Assembly: GCF_004912155.1 (NCBI RefSeq)
Contig: NZ_STGX01000003.1
Coordinates: 247,220 to 311,219 of the forward strand
From: Glycomyces paridis
Lineage (GTDB): Bacteria > Actinomycetota > Actinomycetes > Mycobacteriales > Micromonosporaceae
Direction: 5' to 3'
DNA: 64,000 nucleotides
Under the pieces are notes generated by a model. It made no database searches. It saw only the letters and a list, made by a program, of their open reading frames with translations, and was not told the origin of the DNA. Positions 1-8,625 of the stretch are shown piece after piece. Position 1 is the first letter of the stretch. Each line of letters opens with the position of its first letter. Made by a program: the position numbers and the translations under genes.

Positions 1-123
1 CCACGAACGGGTGAACCACGAGGTGGCGGTGGGGGTCGCCTTGTGGGTGCGGGGACGGGAAACGCCTGGGGGAGTGGGGGTTCGGCGAGGGTTCTCGGTG
101 GAGGGCCGGGCGTGGGGGATCGG

Positions 124-129
124 TACTGT
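124..129 (+). promoter_or_regulatory. possible -10 box of the kinase gene
   Basis: TACTGT fits the TAnnnT form of actinobacterial -10 boxes and lies about 70 nt before the TTG start of the kinase gene. No convincing -35 is visible. The rest of positions 1-198 is G-rich and holds no gene I can support. Confidence 0.3.
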
Positions 130-198
130 GCAAATGCCATTCGGCGGTCATTTCGGCGGCGGTCGCAGCGTCGGCCGCGGTTCTCAGCGGGAGCACAC

Positions 199-1548
199 TT
201 GTACATCGGAACGCTCGTCGCCGGGCGGTACCGCCTCGACGGGCCCATTGCCACCGGCGGCATGGGCGAGGTCTGGCGCGGGTTCGACATGCTGCTGGAG
301 CGGCGGGTGGCGGTGAAGGTCCTGCACCGCGGGCTCGACGACTCGCCGCGCGCGCAGGACCGCTTCGCGAGGGAGGCCAAGATCCTGGCCGCGCTGCGGG
401 GGCCGGGGCTGGTGGAGGTCTACGACTGCGGCGAGGACGCGAGCGGGCGCCGGAAGCTGCGGTACATCGTCATGGAACTGGTCGAGGGTGTGCCGCTTTC
501 GGCGCTGCTGGCCGAGCGGGGGCCGCTCCCGGCCGAGGAGACCCTGCGGTATGTCGCCGCGGCCGCCGAGGCGCTCGCCGTGGCGCACGGCGGCGGGGTC
601 GTGCACCGGGACGTCAAGCCCGGCAACCTCCTCGTGGAGTCCGACGGCAGGCTCCGCGTGGTCGACTTCGGCATCTCGCTCACCGACGGCGAGGCCCGGC
701 TGACCTCGGCCGACGGCATCATGGGCACTCCGTCGTACGTCTCGCCCGAGCAGCTCGCCGGCCGCGAGGTCGGCGGCGCCGCCGACCTCTACTCGCTCGG
801 CGCGGTCGCCTACGAGTGCCTGACCGGGCGCCCGCCCTTCGACGCCGAGGACCCGCGCGGCATCGTCCACTCCCACCTCTACGAGGAACCGCCGCCGCTG
901 CCGGAGTCGGTCCCTCCCGCCGTCGCGGCAATCGTGGCGCGCTGCCTGCGCAAGGACCCCGCCGAGCGCTGGGCCTCGGCGGCCGAACTCGCCGCGGCCT
1001 GCCGCCGCGCCAAGCGGTCCGAGGAGGCGCCCGCCGAAGCGCGCGGGCGGCGGGTGCCGCGGGCGGTGTACCTCGTCGCCGCGCTTGTTTTGGTGCTCGC
1101 CGTGGTCGCGGTCTGGCAGCACTGGCCGCCCTCGGGGGCCGACGCGGAGTCCGGCGCGCCCGCGGTGGCGTTCCGGAGCACCGAGCGACCGTCCGGGCCC
1201 GGCGTCCGGGCGGCCGAGTCGGTGGACGAACCCTCGCAGGAACCTTCGGTCGCGGCAGGGGCGACGGCACTGCCCGTCGAGACCACCTCGGACCCCGGCG
1301 GCGGCGACGAGTCGTCCCCGGCGGTCGGCGGGACGCTCCCGGACGTGGTCGGCATGGACGCGGCCGAGGCGCGCGACCACCTGAACGAGCTTGGTTGGAC
1401 GGACGTGCGGATCGCGTCGACGCTGCTGTTCAGCGGGCCGCAGCCGCAGGGCTGCGAGATCGTCTCGCAGCGCCCGGAGGCCGGGTCCGAGGCCGATTTC
1501 GACGAGGCGGTCGACCTCGCCTACTGGGGCCTGCACGAGTGCCCGTAA
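199..1548 (+). CDS. membrane Ser/Thr protein kinase with one PASTA domain
   Basis: A PknB-type eukaryotic-like kinase of 449 aa that phosphorylates Ser/Thr from the inner face of the membrane. Seen: glycine loop ATGGMGEVWRG, ATP-binding Lys40, catalytic HRD with Asp138 (HRDVKPGN), DFG Asp156, activation-segment motif SYVSPEQ, one membrane helix at about residues 290-306, then an acidic Ser/Pro linker and a single extracellular PASTA domain from about 380 to the end. PASTA domains bind muropeptides or beta-lactams in this family; the ligand here is unknown. I start at TTG 199 because GGGAG lies 5 nt upstream and the protein then begins directly at the kinase fold; the same frame is open upstream to 43 but that part is low-complexity. 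The stop codon abuts the end of the convergent acetyltransferase homology. Confidence 0.88.
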   Translation: MYIGTLVAGRYRLDGPIATGGMGEVWRGFDMLLERRVAVKVLHRGLDDSPRAQDRFAREAKILAALRGPGLVEVYDCGEDASGRRKLRYIVMELVEGVPLSALLAERGPLPAEETLRYVAAAAEALAVAHGGGVVHRDVKPGNLLVESDGRLRVVDFGISLTDGEARLTSADGIMGTPSYVSPEQLAGREVGGAADLYSLGAVAYECLTGRPPFDAEDPRGIVHSHLYEEPPPLPESVPPAVAAIVARCLRKDPAERWASAAELAAACRRAKRSEEAPAEARGRRVPRAVYLVAALVLVLAVVAVWQHWPPSGADAESGAPAVAFRSTERPSGPGVRAAESVDEPSQEPSVAAGATALPVETTSDPGGGDESSPAVGGTLPDVVGMDAAEARDHLNELGWTDVRIASTLLFSGPQPQGCEIVSQRPEAGSEADFDEAVDLAYWGLHECP

Positions 1549-2391
1549 CCCGGCGGGCGCCTCCGGGATCGCCGCGGTCACGAGCGTCGTCTCCTCCTCG
1601 GTCAGCTCCAGGTCGAAGTACTCGGCGAGGACGGCGGCGTACTCGTCGTCGACGACCTCCCTCGTGGACACCGTCGCGTCGGGCCCTGCGACCGTGAGCG
1701 TGCGTCCGATGAGCCGCGTCTCGGTGTCGGGGCCGCGCTTGACGACGATCGGGCGGCGCGTGAACGGCGAGGTCGGGCTGGTCGCGGTGCTCTCGTTCGC
1801 GAGGGCCACGTCCACGGGGTAGGTCGCGTCGGGGATGAGCGTGTACATCGTCTCCCAGCGCCCGCTTCGCAGCTCCTGCACGCGCCGGTCGCCGTCGGCG
1901 AACGGCTCGGTCACGCGGTACGTCCACGCGCCCTGGGGGAACCGCCCCTCGCCGTCGACCGGGAACGGCTCGGACGGGCCCGAGCCGAAGCCCACGTCGC
2001 CCAGCCAGGTCCGGCCGCCGAACTCGGCGAGCGCGACGAGATGCGAGCGCGGCCGCGGGTGCACGAGCGGGTCGCCGGTGCGGATGAGGCTGCGCCGCAA
2101 GGGAATGCCGATCCGCTCCAGCGCGGCGGCGAACAGGGCGTTCATCTCGAAGCAGTACCCGCCGCGGCGGCGGCCGAGGATCTTGGCCGCGATGTCGGGC
2201 AGTTCGGCGCTCGGTCCCCGCCCGAGCATGACGTCGAGGTTCTCGAACGGCACGGCCGCCAGGTGCGCGCGGTGCAGGCCCGCGAAGGTCTCCAGGTCCG
2301 GCCGCAGAGGACCGGTGTACCCGATCCGCTCGACGTAGGCCTCCAGGTCGAGTGCGCCGACGGCCCATCCGGTGTCTTCGCTGCCGCTCAT
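1549..2391 (-). CDS. arylamine N-acetyltransferase (no stop codon where the family ends)
   Basis: Transfers acetyl from acetyl-CoA to arylamines or arylhydrazines. The Cys-His-Asp triad is present: Cys80 in GGYCFEMNALF, His117 in RSHLVAL, Asp132 in WLGDVGFG. A strong GGAGG-type ribosome site precedes ATG 2391. The family is about 270-285 aa, which places its end near 1550, exactly at the stop of the convergent kinase gene. No in-frame stop occurs there: the frame stays open, antisense through the whole kinase gene, to 184 (735 codons). I give only the part supported by family resemblance. Either the real protein carries an antisense-encoded tail, or a one-base error or indel hides the stop; a shift of one frame would meet a TAG near 1521. 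Confidence 0.72.
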
Positions 2392-2574
2392 GCCGCTTCC
2401 CCTCCTCGCTCCTCGCGCCGCCCGGGCGCCCGGACTCCGACGTTATCGACCCGCGGCCGCGGCCGCATCGGTCCAGCGGCGTAGGGGCACTAGGCGGATG
2501 GTCCTAGGACTGTCAGGTTTCGGCGCGCTGCGCGGTCATAGGGGTGCAGTCGACTGTCAAGGAGGGCAAGGGCA

Positions 2575-2997
2575 ATGAGCGAGAACGCGGTTCGAGACGT
2601 GGTCGGTGCGATCGTGGAGGGGCTCCGGGCGAGGGACCTGGAGGCGCTGCGGCGCGTGTACGCCGAGGACATGGTGTCCTTCGACGTGGAGGCGCCGCTG
2701 CGGCACGTCGGCGTCGAGGCGAAGCTGCGGAACTGGGCGAACGTGTTCGCGGTGTTCGCCGAGGTCGACTACGAGGTGCGGGACCTGGAGCTCGCGGTGG
2801 ACGGGGCGTTGGCGTTCGGGTACGGGTTCGGGCGGCTCAGCGGGACGCTCGGGGACGGGACCGCGACCGCCGGCATGTGGGTGCGGGTCACCTTCTGCTT
2901 CAAGCGGATCGGTGAATCCTGGCGCATCGTCCACGATCAGGTCTCGGTCCCGCTCGACCTCCGCACGGGCGCGGGCGTCAGGGATCTGGAGCCCTAG
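2575..2997 (+). CDS. SnoaL-like / NTF2-fold protein
   Basis: A 140-aa cytoplasmic protein of the nuclear-transport-factor-2 fold. Seen: N-terminal helix pair with the LRARDLEALRRVYAEDMV signature, a central GVEAKLRNWANVF loop helix, and C-terminal strands ending in RIGESWRIVHDQVSVPLD, which is the usual SnoaL/DUF4440 finish. Such proteins are small-molecule isomerases, cyclases or stress proteins; the substrate here cannot be told. ATG 2575 has AGGAGG about 10 nt upstream. It is a single-gene unit, followed by a hairpin terminator. Confidence 0.82.
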   Translation: MSENAVRDVVGAIVEGLRARDLEALRRVYAEDMVSFDVEAPLRHVGVEAKLRNWANVFAVFAEVDYEVRDLELAVDGALAFGYGFGRLSGTLGDGTATAGMWVRVTFCFKRIGESWRIVHDQVSVPLDLRTGAGVRDLEP

Positions 2998-3010
2998 CGA
3001 GGCATCGAAG

Positions 3011-3042
3011 ACGGCCGCGTCGGGGCCTCCCGGCGCGGCCGT
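3011..3042 (+). terminator. hairpin terminator after the SnoaL-like gene
   Basis: A 14-bp stem (3011-3024 with 3029-3042, one G:U pair) and a 4-nt loop, with no T-run. It separates the SnoaL-like gene from the importer operon. Confidence 0.6.
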
Positions 3043-3099
3043 TCACCGTGCCCGCGGCGCGATCTCACGAAGAAAATCGCAGCTCAGCACCGGTTCCAG

Positions 3100-3120
3100 T
3101 GATATGTGATATGTGATATG
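3100..3120 (+). repeat. three perfect tandem copies of TGATATG
   Basis: TGATATG occurs at 3100-3106, 3107-3113 and 3114-3120. It is an AT-rich island in very GC-rich DNA, about 145 nt before the importer start, and runs into the operator-like site. It may hold the -10 element or extra half-sites. Confidence 0.8.
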
Positions 3121-3124
3121 TTAC
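3113..3124 (+). promoter_or_regulatory. candidate operator shared with operon B
   Basis: GTGATATGTTAC is a pseudo-palindrome (outer GTnA/TnAC dyad). The surrounding 21 nt (3110-3130) match 14950-14970, in front of operon B, at 16 of 21 positions. The GntR regulator encoded between the two operons is the obvious candidate ligand. That assignment is inference. Confidence 0.55.
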
Positions 3125-3135
3125 TGAAAACCGAC

Positions 3136-3190
3136 GGTGCGGCGACGCGGAAGCGGCGCTTCCATGGCTGCTCCGTGACCGTGCCGCACC
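3136..3190 (+). other. foldable 5' leader of the importer operon
   Basis: GGTGCGGC (3136-3143) can pair with GCCGCACC (3183-3190), enclosing a smaller hairpin GGAAGC-ggc-GCTTCC (3149-3163). If transcription starts near the operator, the mRNA leader is about 130 nt and structured. I recognise no known riboswitch class in it. Confidence 0.35.
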
Positions 3191-3263
3191 CCGTCGCGGC
3201 CCCCGCTGTAGCGCCGAGTCCCCCTACGCCCCATCCCCGCCGATCACCGATAGGAAGTCCCTC

Positions 3264-4949
3264 ATGATCAAGAAGGCGACCAGCGCCGCGGCGGCCGCAG
3301 CCGCCACGGCGCTGCTGCTCACCGCCTGTACCGGCGGCCCCTCCGACTCCACCGGCGGCGCCGGCGACGACCCCGTCGCCGGCGGCACCGTCCACATGCT
3401 CCAGAACGCCGACTTCTCCTACCTCGACCCCGCGCGCGGCTTCGACGGCGGCGTCAACGCCTTCTACCGCCTCATCTACCGGGGCCTCACCATGCAGGCC
3501 GCAGGCGACGCCGAGGACCCCAACGCGATCGTCCCCGACCTCGCCGAAAGCCTCGGCACCGCCTCCGAAGACGGCCTCACCTGGACCTACACCCTCAAAG
3601 ACGGCCTCAAGTTCGACAACGGCGACCCCATCACCGCCGCCGAGGTCGAGTTCGGCATCTCCCGCGCCTGGGACCCCGAGATCGGCATCGGCTCCCCGTG
3701 GCTCAAGCAGACCGTCGACGCCCCCGAGGACTACGCCGGGCCCTACCAGTCCGGCGACCACCCCGGCATCGAGACCCCCGACGAGCACACCATCGTCTTC
3801 CACCTCATCGAGCCCTTCCCCGAGTTCGACAACGTACTGGCGCAGCCGAACGCGGTGCCCTTCCCCGTCGGCTCCGGCGCGGGCGACGAGTTCATCAACG
3901 ACGTGATCGCCTCCGGCCCCTACACGCTCGACACCTACACGCCCGGCAGCCTCATCAAGCTGGTGCGCAACGAGCACTGGGACGCCGACACCGACGACGT
4001 CCGCAAGGCCTACCCCGACGCGTGGGAGTTCGAGATCGGCCTCGAAGCGGCCACCATCGACGAGCGACTCCTCGCCGGGCAGGGCACCGACGTCAACGCC
4101 ATCGCCGGGAAGATCCAGGCCGCGACCCTGCCGCGCGTCCAGACCCCCGAACTCCAGGACCGCCTCATCGCGTCCCCGGCGTTCTGCACCACCTACATGG
4201 GCATGAACACCACCAAGGCGCCCTTCGACCAGGTCGAGGTCCGCCAGGCCGTCAACTACGCGCTCGACCGCGCCTCCATCCAGACCGCGTCCGGCGGCAC
4301 CCAGCTCGCCGACCCCGCGACCACGATCATCCCCACCGCCGTCAGCGGCCACAAGGACTTCGACCTCTACCCCAGCGAGGACTACGCCGGGGACCCCGCG
4401 AAGGCCCTCGAACTCCTCGCAGAGGTCGGCCTCGAAGACGGCTTCTCCTTCGTCCTCGACATCCGCGCGCAGCCGTCCATGCAGGCCCAGGCCGAAGCGG
4501 TCCAGGAGGCGCTCAAGGCGATCAACGTCGAAGTCGAGCTCAACGTCATCGACACCTCGACCTACTACGAGACCATCGGCACGCCCTCCCAGCAGAGCGA
4601 CGCCGCCATCACCGGCTGGTGCCCCGACTGGGCCTCCAGCGCCAGCACCATGGTGCCGCCGCTCGTCGACGGCCGCCTCATCACCGAGAAGGGCAACACC
4701 AACCTCGCCCAGCTCGACGACGCCGCCGTGAACGCCCGCATCGACGAGATCAAGGCCATCGCCGACCTCGCCGAGGCGAACGTCCAGTGGGGCGAGTTCG
4801 ACGAGGAGGTCATGGCGCTGGCGCCGATGGCCCCGCTCGTCCTGGAGAAGGGCCTCTTCCTCCCCGGCGCGAACATCGCCGGCTACCACCCGAGCACGAG
4901 CATGACCGACCTCGCGATCATCGGGCTCAAGGACCCGTCGCAGGGCTGA
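3264..4949 (+). CDS. oligopeptide ABC importer, solute-binding lipoprotein (SBP family 5)
   Basis: Extracellular peptide-binding component of 561 aa. A lipoprotein signal ends in LLTAC with Cys22 as the lipidated residue. The mature part has the SBP-5 layout: GGTVHMLQNADFSYLDPARG, then LTWTYTLKDGLKFDNGDPITAAEVEFG, then MNTTKAPFDQVEVRQAVNYALDR. It is the first gene of operon A and lies 4 nt before the permease genes. Its downstream partners (two proline-specific peptidases and an arabinosidase) suggest a cargo of proline- or hydroxyproline-rich, possibly arabinosylated, peptides. Family assignment is firm; cargo is inference. Transcription is probably controlled at the operator about 140 nt upstream. 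Confidence 0.92.
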   Translation: MIKKATSAAAAAAATALLLTACTGGPSDSTGGAGDDPVAGGTVHMLQNADFSYLDPARGFDGGVNAFYRLIYRGLTMQAAGDAEDPNAIVPDLAESLGTASEDGLTWTYTLKDGLKFDNGDPITAAEVEFGISRAWDPEIGIGSPWLKQTVDAPEDYAGPYQSGDHPGIETPDEHTIVFHLIEPFPEFDNVLAQPNAVPFPVGSGAGDEFINDVIASGPYTLDTYTPGSLIKLVRNEHWDADTDDVRKAYPDAWEFEIGLEAATIDERLLAGQGTDVNAIAGKIQAATLPRVQTPELQDRLIASPAFCTTYMGMNTTKAPFDQVEVRQAVNYALDRASIQTASGGTQLADPATTIIPTAVSGHKDFDLYPSEDYAGDPAKALELLAEVGLEDGFSFVLDIRAQPSMQAQAEAVQEALKAINVEVELNVIDTSTYYETIGTPSQQSDAAITGWCPDWASSASTMVPPLVDGRLITEKGNTNLAQLDDAAVNARIDEIKAIADLAEANVQWGEFDEEVMALAPMAPLVLEKGLFLPGANIAGYHPSTSMTDLAIIGLKDPSQG

Positions 4950-4953
4950 TCGC

Positions 4954-5928
4954 ATGACCTTCACTCCGACCGAGCTCGAAGTGGAAGGCGCCCAAGGCGG
5001 CGAGGCGGCGCGCGACAACGCGCCGCCCTCGCCGCCGGCCTCGGGGCGACGCCTCGCCCGCGCCTTCCTCAAGGACCGCGCAGCCCTCGCTTGCAGCGTC
5101 TACATCCTCCTCGTCCTCCTCATGGCCCTCGCCGCCCCGCTGATCGTCAAGCTCAGCGGCTGGGGACCCTACGAGTTCGACCAGAGCGCCGTCGACCCCG
5201 ACATGGCCGGGCTCCCGCTCGGCGCGGCGGGCGGCATGGGCGCCGAGCACTGGTTCGGCGTCGAACCCGGCAGCGGGCGCGACATCTTCGCGCGCATCGT
5301 CTACGGCGCCAGGGTGTCGATGACGATCGCGCTCTCGGCGACGGTCCTGACGAGCGTCCTCGGCGTGGTCTTCGGCCTCACCGCCGGGTACTTCGGAGGG
5401 AAGGTCGACATGGTCGTCTCGCGGGTCATGGAGTTCCTCATGGCCTTCCCGGCGCTCATCTTCATGATCGCCGTGCTCTCGGCGCTGCCCGCCGAGAACC
5501 GACAATTCCTGCTGGTCGGCGTGATCTCGTTCTTCGGCTGGCCCTACCTCGCCCGGATCGTGCGGGGGCAGACCATGTCGCTCAAGGAGCGCGAGTTCGT
5601 CGAGGCCGCCAAGGCCTCGGGCGCCTCCAGCGGGCAGATCATCTTCAAGGAGATCCTGCCGAACCTCGCCTCCACCATCATCGTCATGACCACCCTCGCC
5701 GTGCCCGGCTACGTCGGCACCGAGGCGGGCCTGTCGTTCCTCGGGGTGGGCGTCGTCCCGCCGACGCCCTCGTGGGGCCAGATGATCGCCAGCTCAGTGC
5801 CCTGGTACGCCGTCGACCCCGCCTACTTCCTCATCCCGGGCGCCTGCCTGTTCCTGCTGGTGCTCTCGTTCACCGTCCTGGGCGACCGCATCAGGAGACT
5901 CGCCGAGACCGGAGGCGCGCGCGCATGA
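4954..5928 (+). CDS. peptide ABC importer permease, DppC/OppC type
   Basis: A 324-aa inner-membrane permease. An N-terminal cytoplasmic extension of about 30 residues precedes the first helix (LACSVYILLVLLMALAAPLIV). The OppC-type periplasmic loop follows with HWFGVEPGSGRDIFARIVYG, then five more helices. The ATPase-contact EAA loop reads EFVEAAKASGASSGQIIFKEILPN. It starts 4 nt after the lipoprotein stop, so translation is probably coupled. The C-type permease precedes the B-type here, the reverse of the usual dpp/opp order. Confidence 0.9.
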   Translation: MTFTPTELEVEGAQGGEAARDNAPPSPPASGRRLARAFLKDRAALACSVYILLVLLMALAAPLIVKLSGWGPYEFDQSAVDPDMAGLPLGAAGGMGAEHWFGVEPGSGRDIFARIVYGARVSMTIALSATVLTSVLGVVFGLTAGYFGGKVDMVVSRVMEFLMAFPALIFMIAVLSALPAENRQFLLVGVISFFGWPYLARIVRGQTMSLKEREFVEAAKASGASSGQIIFKEILPNLASTIIVMTTLAVPGYVGTEAGLSFLGVGVVPPTPSWGQMIASSVPWYAVDPAYFLIPGACLFLLVLSFTVLGDRIRRLAETGGARA

Positions 5929-6923
5929 TCCGCTTCCTGCTCAACCGCGTCGCCGGCATGGTCGTCGTCCTCTTCCTGGTGTGCCTGTTCACCTTCGTGA
6001 TCTTCTTCGTGCTCTCGCCCGACCCCGCGGTGCAGGTGTGCGGGAAGAACTGCACGACCGAGGCCATCGACCAGATCCGCGCGAACCTCGGCCTCGACCG
6101 GCCCTTCTGGACCCAGTTCTGGACGTTCCTGTCCGGGCTCTTCGCCGGTCGCACCTACGGGACGGGCGCCAACGCCGTCGAGTGCGCCGCCCCCTGCCTC
6201 GGCTACTCGTTCCAGTCGAGCCAGCCCGTCACCGACATGATCGTGCAGCGGCTGCCGGTCTCGGCCACCGTCGCGATCGGCGCGGCCGTGCTCTGGCTCC
6301 TCGCCGGGGTCACCGCGGGCCTGGTCAGCGCCGTGCGCGAGGGCCGCTTCGCCGACCGCTTCATCGCCGGGCTCACCCTCACCGGCATGTCGATCCCCAA
6401 CTACGTGCTCGCGCTCGCGCTCCAGTTCCTGCTCGTGGTCACCCTCCGATGGCTCCCGTTCCCGCACGCGGTGCCGTTCGGCGAGGACCCCGTGCAGTGG
6501 TTCATGAACTTCCTCATGCCCTGGATCGTGCTCGCGATCGGCGCCGCCGCCGTCTACACCAGACTCACCAGGGCGAACGTCATCGAGACGCTCCAGGAGA
6601 ACTACGTGCGTACCGCGCGCGCCAAGGGCCTGGGCCCCGGGCTCGTGTGGCGGCGGCACGCGCTGCGCCCGGCCCTGACCCCGATCGTCACGATCTTCGG
6701 GATGGACTTCGCGAGCCTCCTCGGCGGCGCCCTCATCACCGAGACCGTGTTCGGGCTCAACGGCATCGGCAAGCTCGCCGCCGACTCGATCACCAAGAAC
6801 GACCAGCCGGTCATCATGGGCGTCACGCTGCTCGCGGCCTTCCTGGTCGTGGTCGGCAACATGGTCGTCGACCTGCTGTACACCGCCATCGACCCGCGGG
6901 TGCGAGTGGGGAGCGCGACATGA
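5925..6923 (+). CDS. peptide ABC importer permease, DppB/OppB type
   Basis: A 332-aa permease with the classical MIRFLLNRVAGMVVVLFLV first helix and a large external loop with four Cys residues (CGKNC and VECAAPC), which could form disulfides. Five further helices follow, with an EAA-type loop at YVRTARAKGLGPGLVWRRHALRPALTP (split here as YVRTARAKGLGPG then the RHALRPA helix). ATG 5925 overlaps the previous stop in an ATGA. It pairs with the C-type permease to form the translocation pore. Confidence 0.9.
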   Translation: MIRFLLNRVAGMVVVLFLVCLFTFVIFFVLSPDPAVQVCGKNCTTEAIDQIRANLGLDRPFWTQFWTFLSGLFAGRTYGTGANAVECAAPCLGYSFQSSQPVTDMIVQRLPVSATVAIGAAVLWLLAGVTAGLVSAVREGRFADRFIAGLTLTGMSIPNYVLALALQFLLVVTLRWLPFPHAVPFGEDPVQWFMNFLMPWIVLAIGAAAVYTRLTRANVIETLQENYVRTARAKGLGPGLVWRRHALRPALTPIVTIFGMDFASLLGGALITETVFGLNGIGKLAADSITKNDQPVIMGVTLLAAFLVVVGNMVVDLLYTAIDPRVRVGSAT

Positions 6924-7756
6924 GCGAGGCACTGCTGCGCGTGCGCGGCCTGACCGTGGCCTTCCCGACCGCCTCGGGGCCCGGCGAGGTCGTCAAGGCA
7001 CTCGACCTGGACCTCGACCGCGGCGGCTCCCTCGGCATCGTCGGCGAGTCCGGCTCGGGCAAGTCCATGACGAGCCTGGCGATCATGGGGCTGCTCCCCA
7101 AGGGCGCCACCAGGTCCGGCTCCATCGAGTTCGCCGGGACCGAGCTGACGGCCCTGCGCGAGCGGGCCATGCGGGCGGTGCGCGGCGACCGCATCGCCAT
7201 GGTCTTCCAGGACCCGCTGTCCTCGCTGAACCCGTACTACACCGTCGGCACCCAGATCGCCGAGGCCTACCAGGCGCACCGGCGCGGCGTGACCCGCCGC
7301 CAGGCCCGCAGGGTCGCGATCGCCGCCATGGAGCGCGTCCACATCGAGGACGCCGCCCGCCGCGTCGACCACTACCCGCACCAGTTCTCCGGCGGGATGC
7401 GCCAGCGCGTCATGATCGCCATGACGCTGAGCATGGAGCCCGAGCTCATCATCGCCGACGAGCCGACCACCGCCCTCGACGTCACCGTCCAGGCGCAGAT
7501 CCTCGACCTCCTGGCCGAGATCCGCGCCGACACGGGCGCGGGCCTCATCCTCATCACCCACGACCTCGCCGTCGTCAGCGAGGTGGCCGACCGCATCGTC
7601 GTCATGCGCGACGGCGACCTGGTCGAGAGCGGCACCGCCGAGCGGATCTTCACCGACCCGCGCGAGCCCTACACGCGGATGCTCCTCGAAGCCGTCCCGC
7701 GCATCGACGACGAGATCGGGCTGCTGCGCACCACCGCCGGAGAGGCCGAGTCATGA
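6920..7756 (+). CDS. peptide ABC importer ATPase, DppD/OppD type
   Basis: A 278-aa ABC ATPase. Walker A is GESGSGKS, the Q-loop is [12 protein letters not shown], the signature is FSGGMRQR, Walker B is [12 protein letters not shown], and the switch His is in ITHDLAV. It ends with the short Opp/Dpp C-terminal element around [15 protein letters not shown], but lacks the longer Cys-rich tail of many OppD proteins. ATG 6920 overlaps the preceding stop (ATGA). Together with the next gene it drives peptide uptake. Confidence 0.9.
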   Translation: MSEALLRVRGLTVAFPTASGPGEVVKALDLDLDRGGSLGIVGESGSGKSMTSLAIMGLLPKGATRSGSIEFAGTELTALRERAMRAVRGDRIAMVFQDPLSSLNPYYTVGTQIAEAYQAHRRGVTRRQARRVAIAAMERVHIEDAARRVDHYPHQFSGGMRQRVMIAMTLSMEPELIIADEPTTALDVTVQAQILDLLAEIRADTGAGLILITHDLAVVSEVADRIVVMRDGDLVESGTAERIFTDPREPYTRMLLEAVPRIDDEIGLLRTTAGEAES

Positions 7757-8625
7757 CCGACGCACCCGGGACGCTCCTGCGGGCCCGCAACCTCGTCAAG
7801 GAGTTCGACGTCCGCGGCGGCGGGCTCTTCGGCCGCTCCGCGCGCCTGCGCGCCGTCGACGACGTCTCGCTGGACGTGCGCCGCGGCGAGACCCTCGCCC
7901 TCGTCGGCGAGTCCGGCTGCGGCAAGTCCACCACCGCCCGCCTCATCGCCCGCCTCGTGGACACCACCGCCGGCACGATCGAGTTCGACGGCCGCGAGGT
8001 CCAGGCGCTCACCGGGAAGGACCTGCACGCCTTCCGCAGCGAGGTCCAGGTGGTCTTCCAGGACCCCTACTCCTCGCTCAACCCCAAGCACACCGTCGAG
8101 CGCATCGTCACGGCGCCCCTGGTCTACCAGCGCCGCCCGATCCCCGGCGGCGCCCGCGCCTACACCGGCGCCCTCATGGAGCGCGTCGGCCTCGACCCCG
8201 ACCACTCGACGCGATTCCCCGCCCAGTTCTCCGGCGGCCAGGCGCAGCGCATCGGCATCGCCCGAGCGCTCGCCGTCGCGCCGAAGATGATCATCGCCGA
8301 CGAGGCCGTCTCCGCGCTCGACGTCTCCGTGCAGGCGCAGGTGATCAACCTCCTTCGGCGCCTTCAGGACGAGGAGGGCTTCAGCTGCCTGTTCATCGCC
8401 CACGACCTCGCCGTGGTGCGCCAGATCGCGACCCGCGTCGCGGTCATGAACGGCGGCCGCATCGTCGAGACCGGCGACCGCGACCAGGTCTTCGACACCC
8501 CGAAGGACCCCTACACTCGGAAGCTCCTCGCCGCCGTGCCCCGCATCAGACCCGAGTGGGACGCGGCACGGCGGCGCAACGAGGCGGCCCGCAGGGCCCG
8601 CGAACAGGAGGACGCGCAGCGATGA
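7753..8625 (+). CDS. peptide ABC importer ATPase, DppF/OppF type
   Basis: A 290-aa second ATPase. Walker A is GESGCGKST, the Q-loop is [12 protein letters not shown], the signature is FSGGQAQR, Walker B is [12 protein letters not shown], and the switch region is IAHDLAV. A short insertion, [15 protein letters not shown], precedes the first strand, as is common in OppF. The C-terminus ends in a charged Arg/Glu tail. The start overlaps the OppD-type stop by ATGA. Walker B has Ala-Val after the catalytic Glu where Pro-Thr is usual, a common OppF variant. Confidence 0.9.
   Translation: MTDAPGTLLRARNLVKEFDVRGGGLFGRSARLRAVDDVSLDVRRGETLALVGESGCGKSTTARLIARLVDTTAGTIEFDGREVQALTGKDLHAFRSEVQVVFQDPYSSLNPKHTVERIVTAPLVYQRRPIPGGARAYTGALMERVGLDPDHSTRFPAQFSGGQAQRIGIARALAVAPKMIIADEAVSALDVSVQAQVINLLRRLQDEEGFSCLFIAHDLAVVRQIATRVAVMNGGRIVETGDRDQVFDTPKDPYTRKLLAAVPRIRPEWDAARRRNEAARRAREQEDAQR

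Noticed and set aside
11-316. Short open frame at the left edge overlapping the kinase start
   Set aside because: No ribosome site, composition like noncoding G-rich DNA, and it conflicts with the kinase N-lobe.
2501-2556. Small palindromes GTCCTAGGAC and CAGTCGACTG in the gap between NAT and the SnoaL-like gene
   Set aside because: Each is 10 bp and alone; no repeat of either motif was seen near related genes, so no regulatory claim is made.
3084-5072. 662-codon open frame on the minus strand across the lipoprotein gene
   Set aside because: Glu/Gly/Val/Asp-rich composition typical of antisense to GC-biased codons; the plus-strand gene has a lipobox and clear family motifs.
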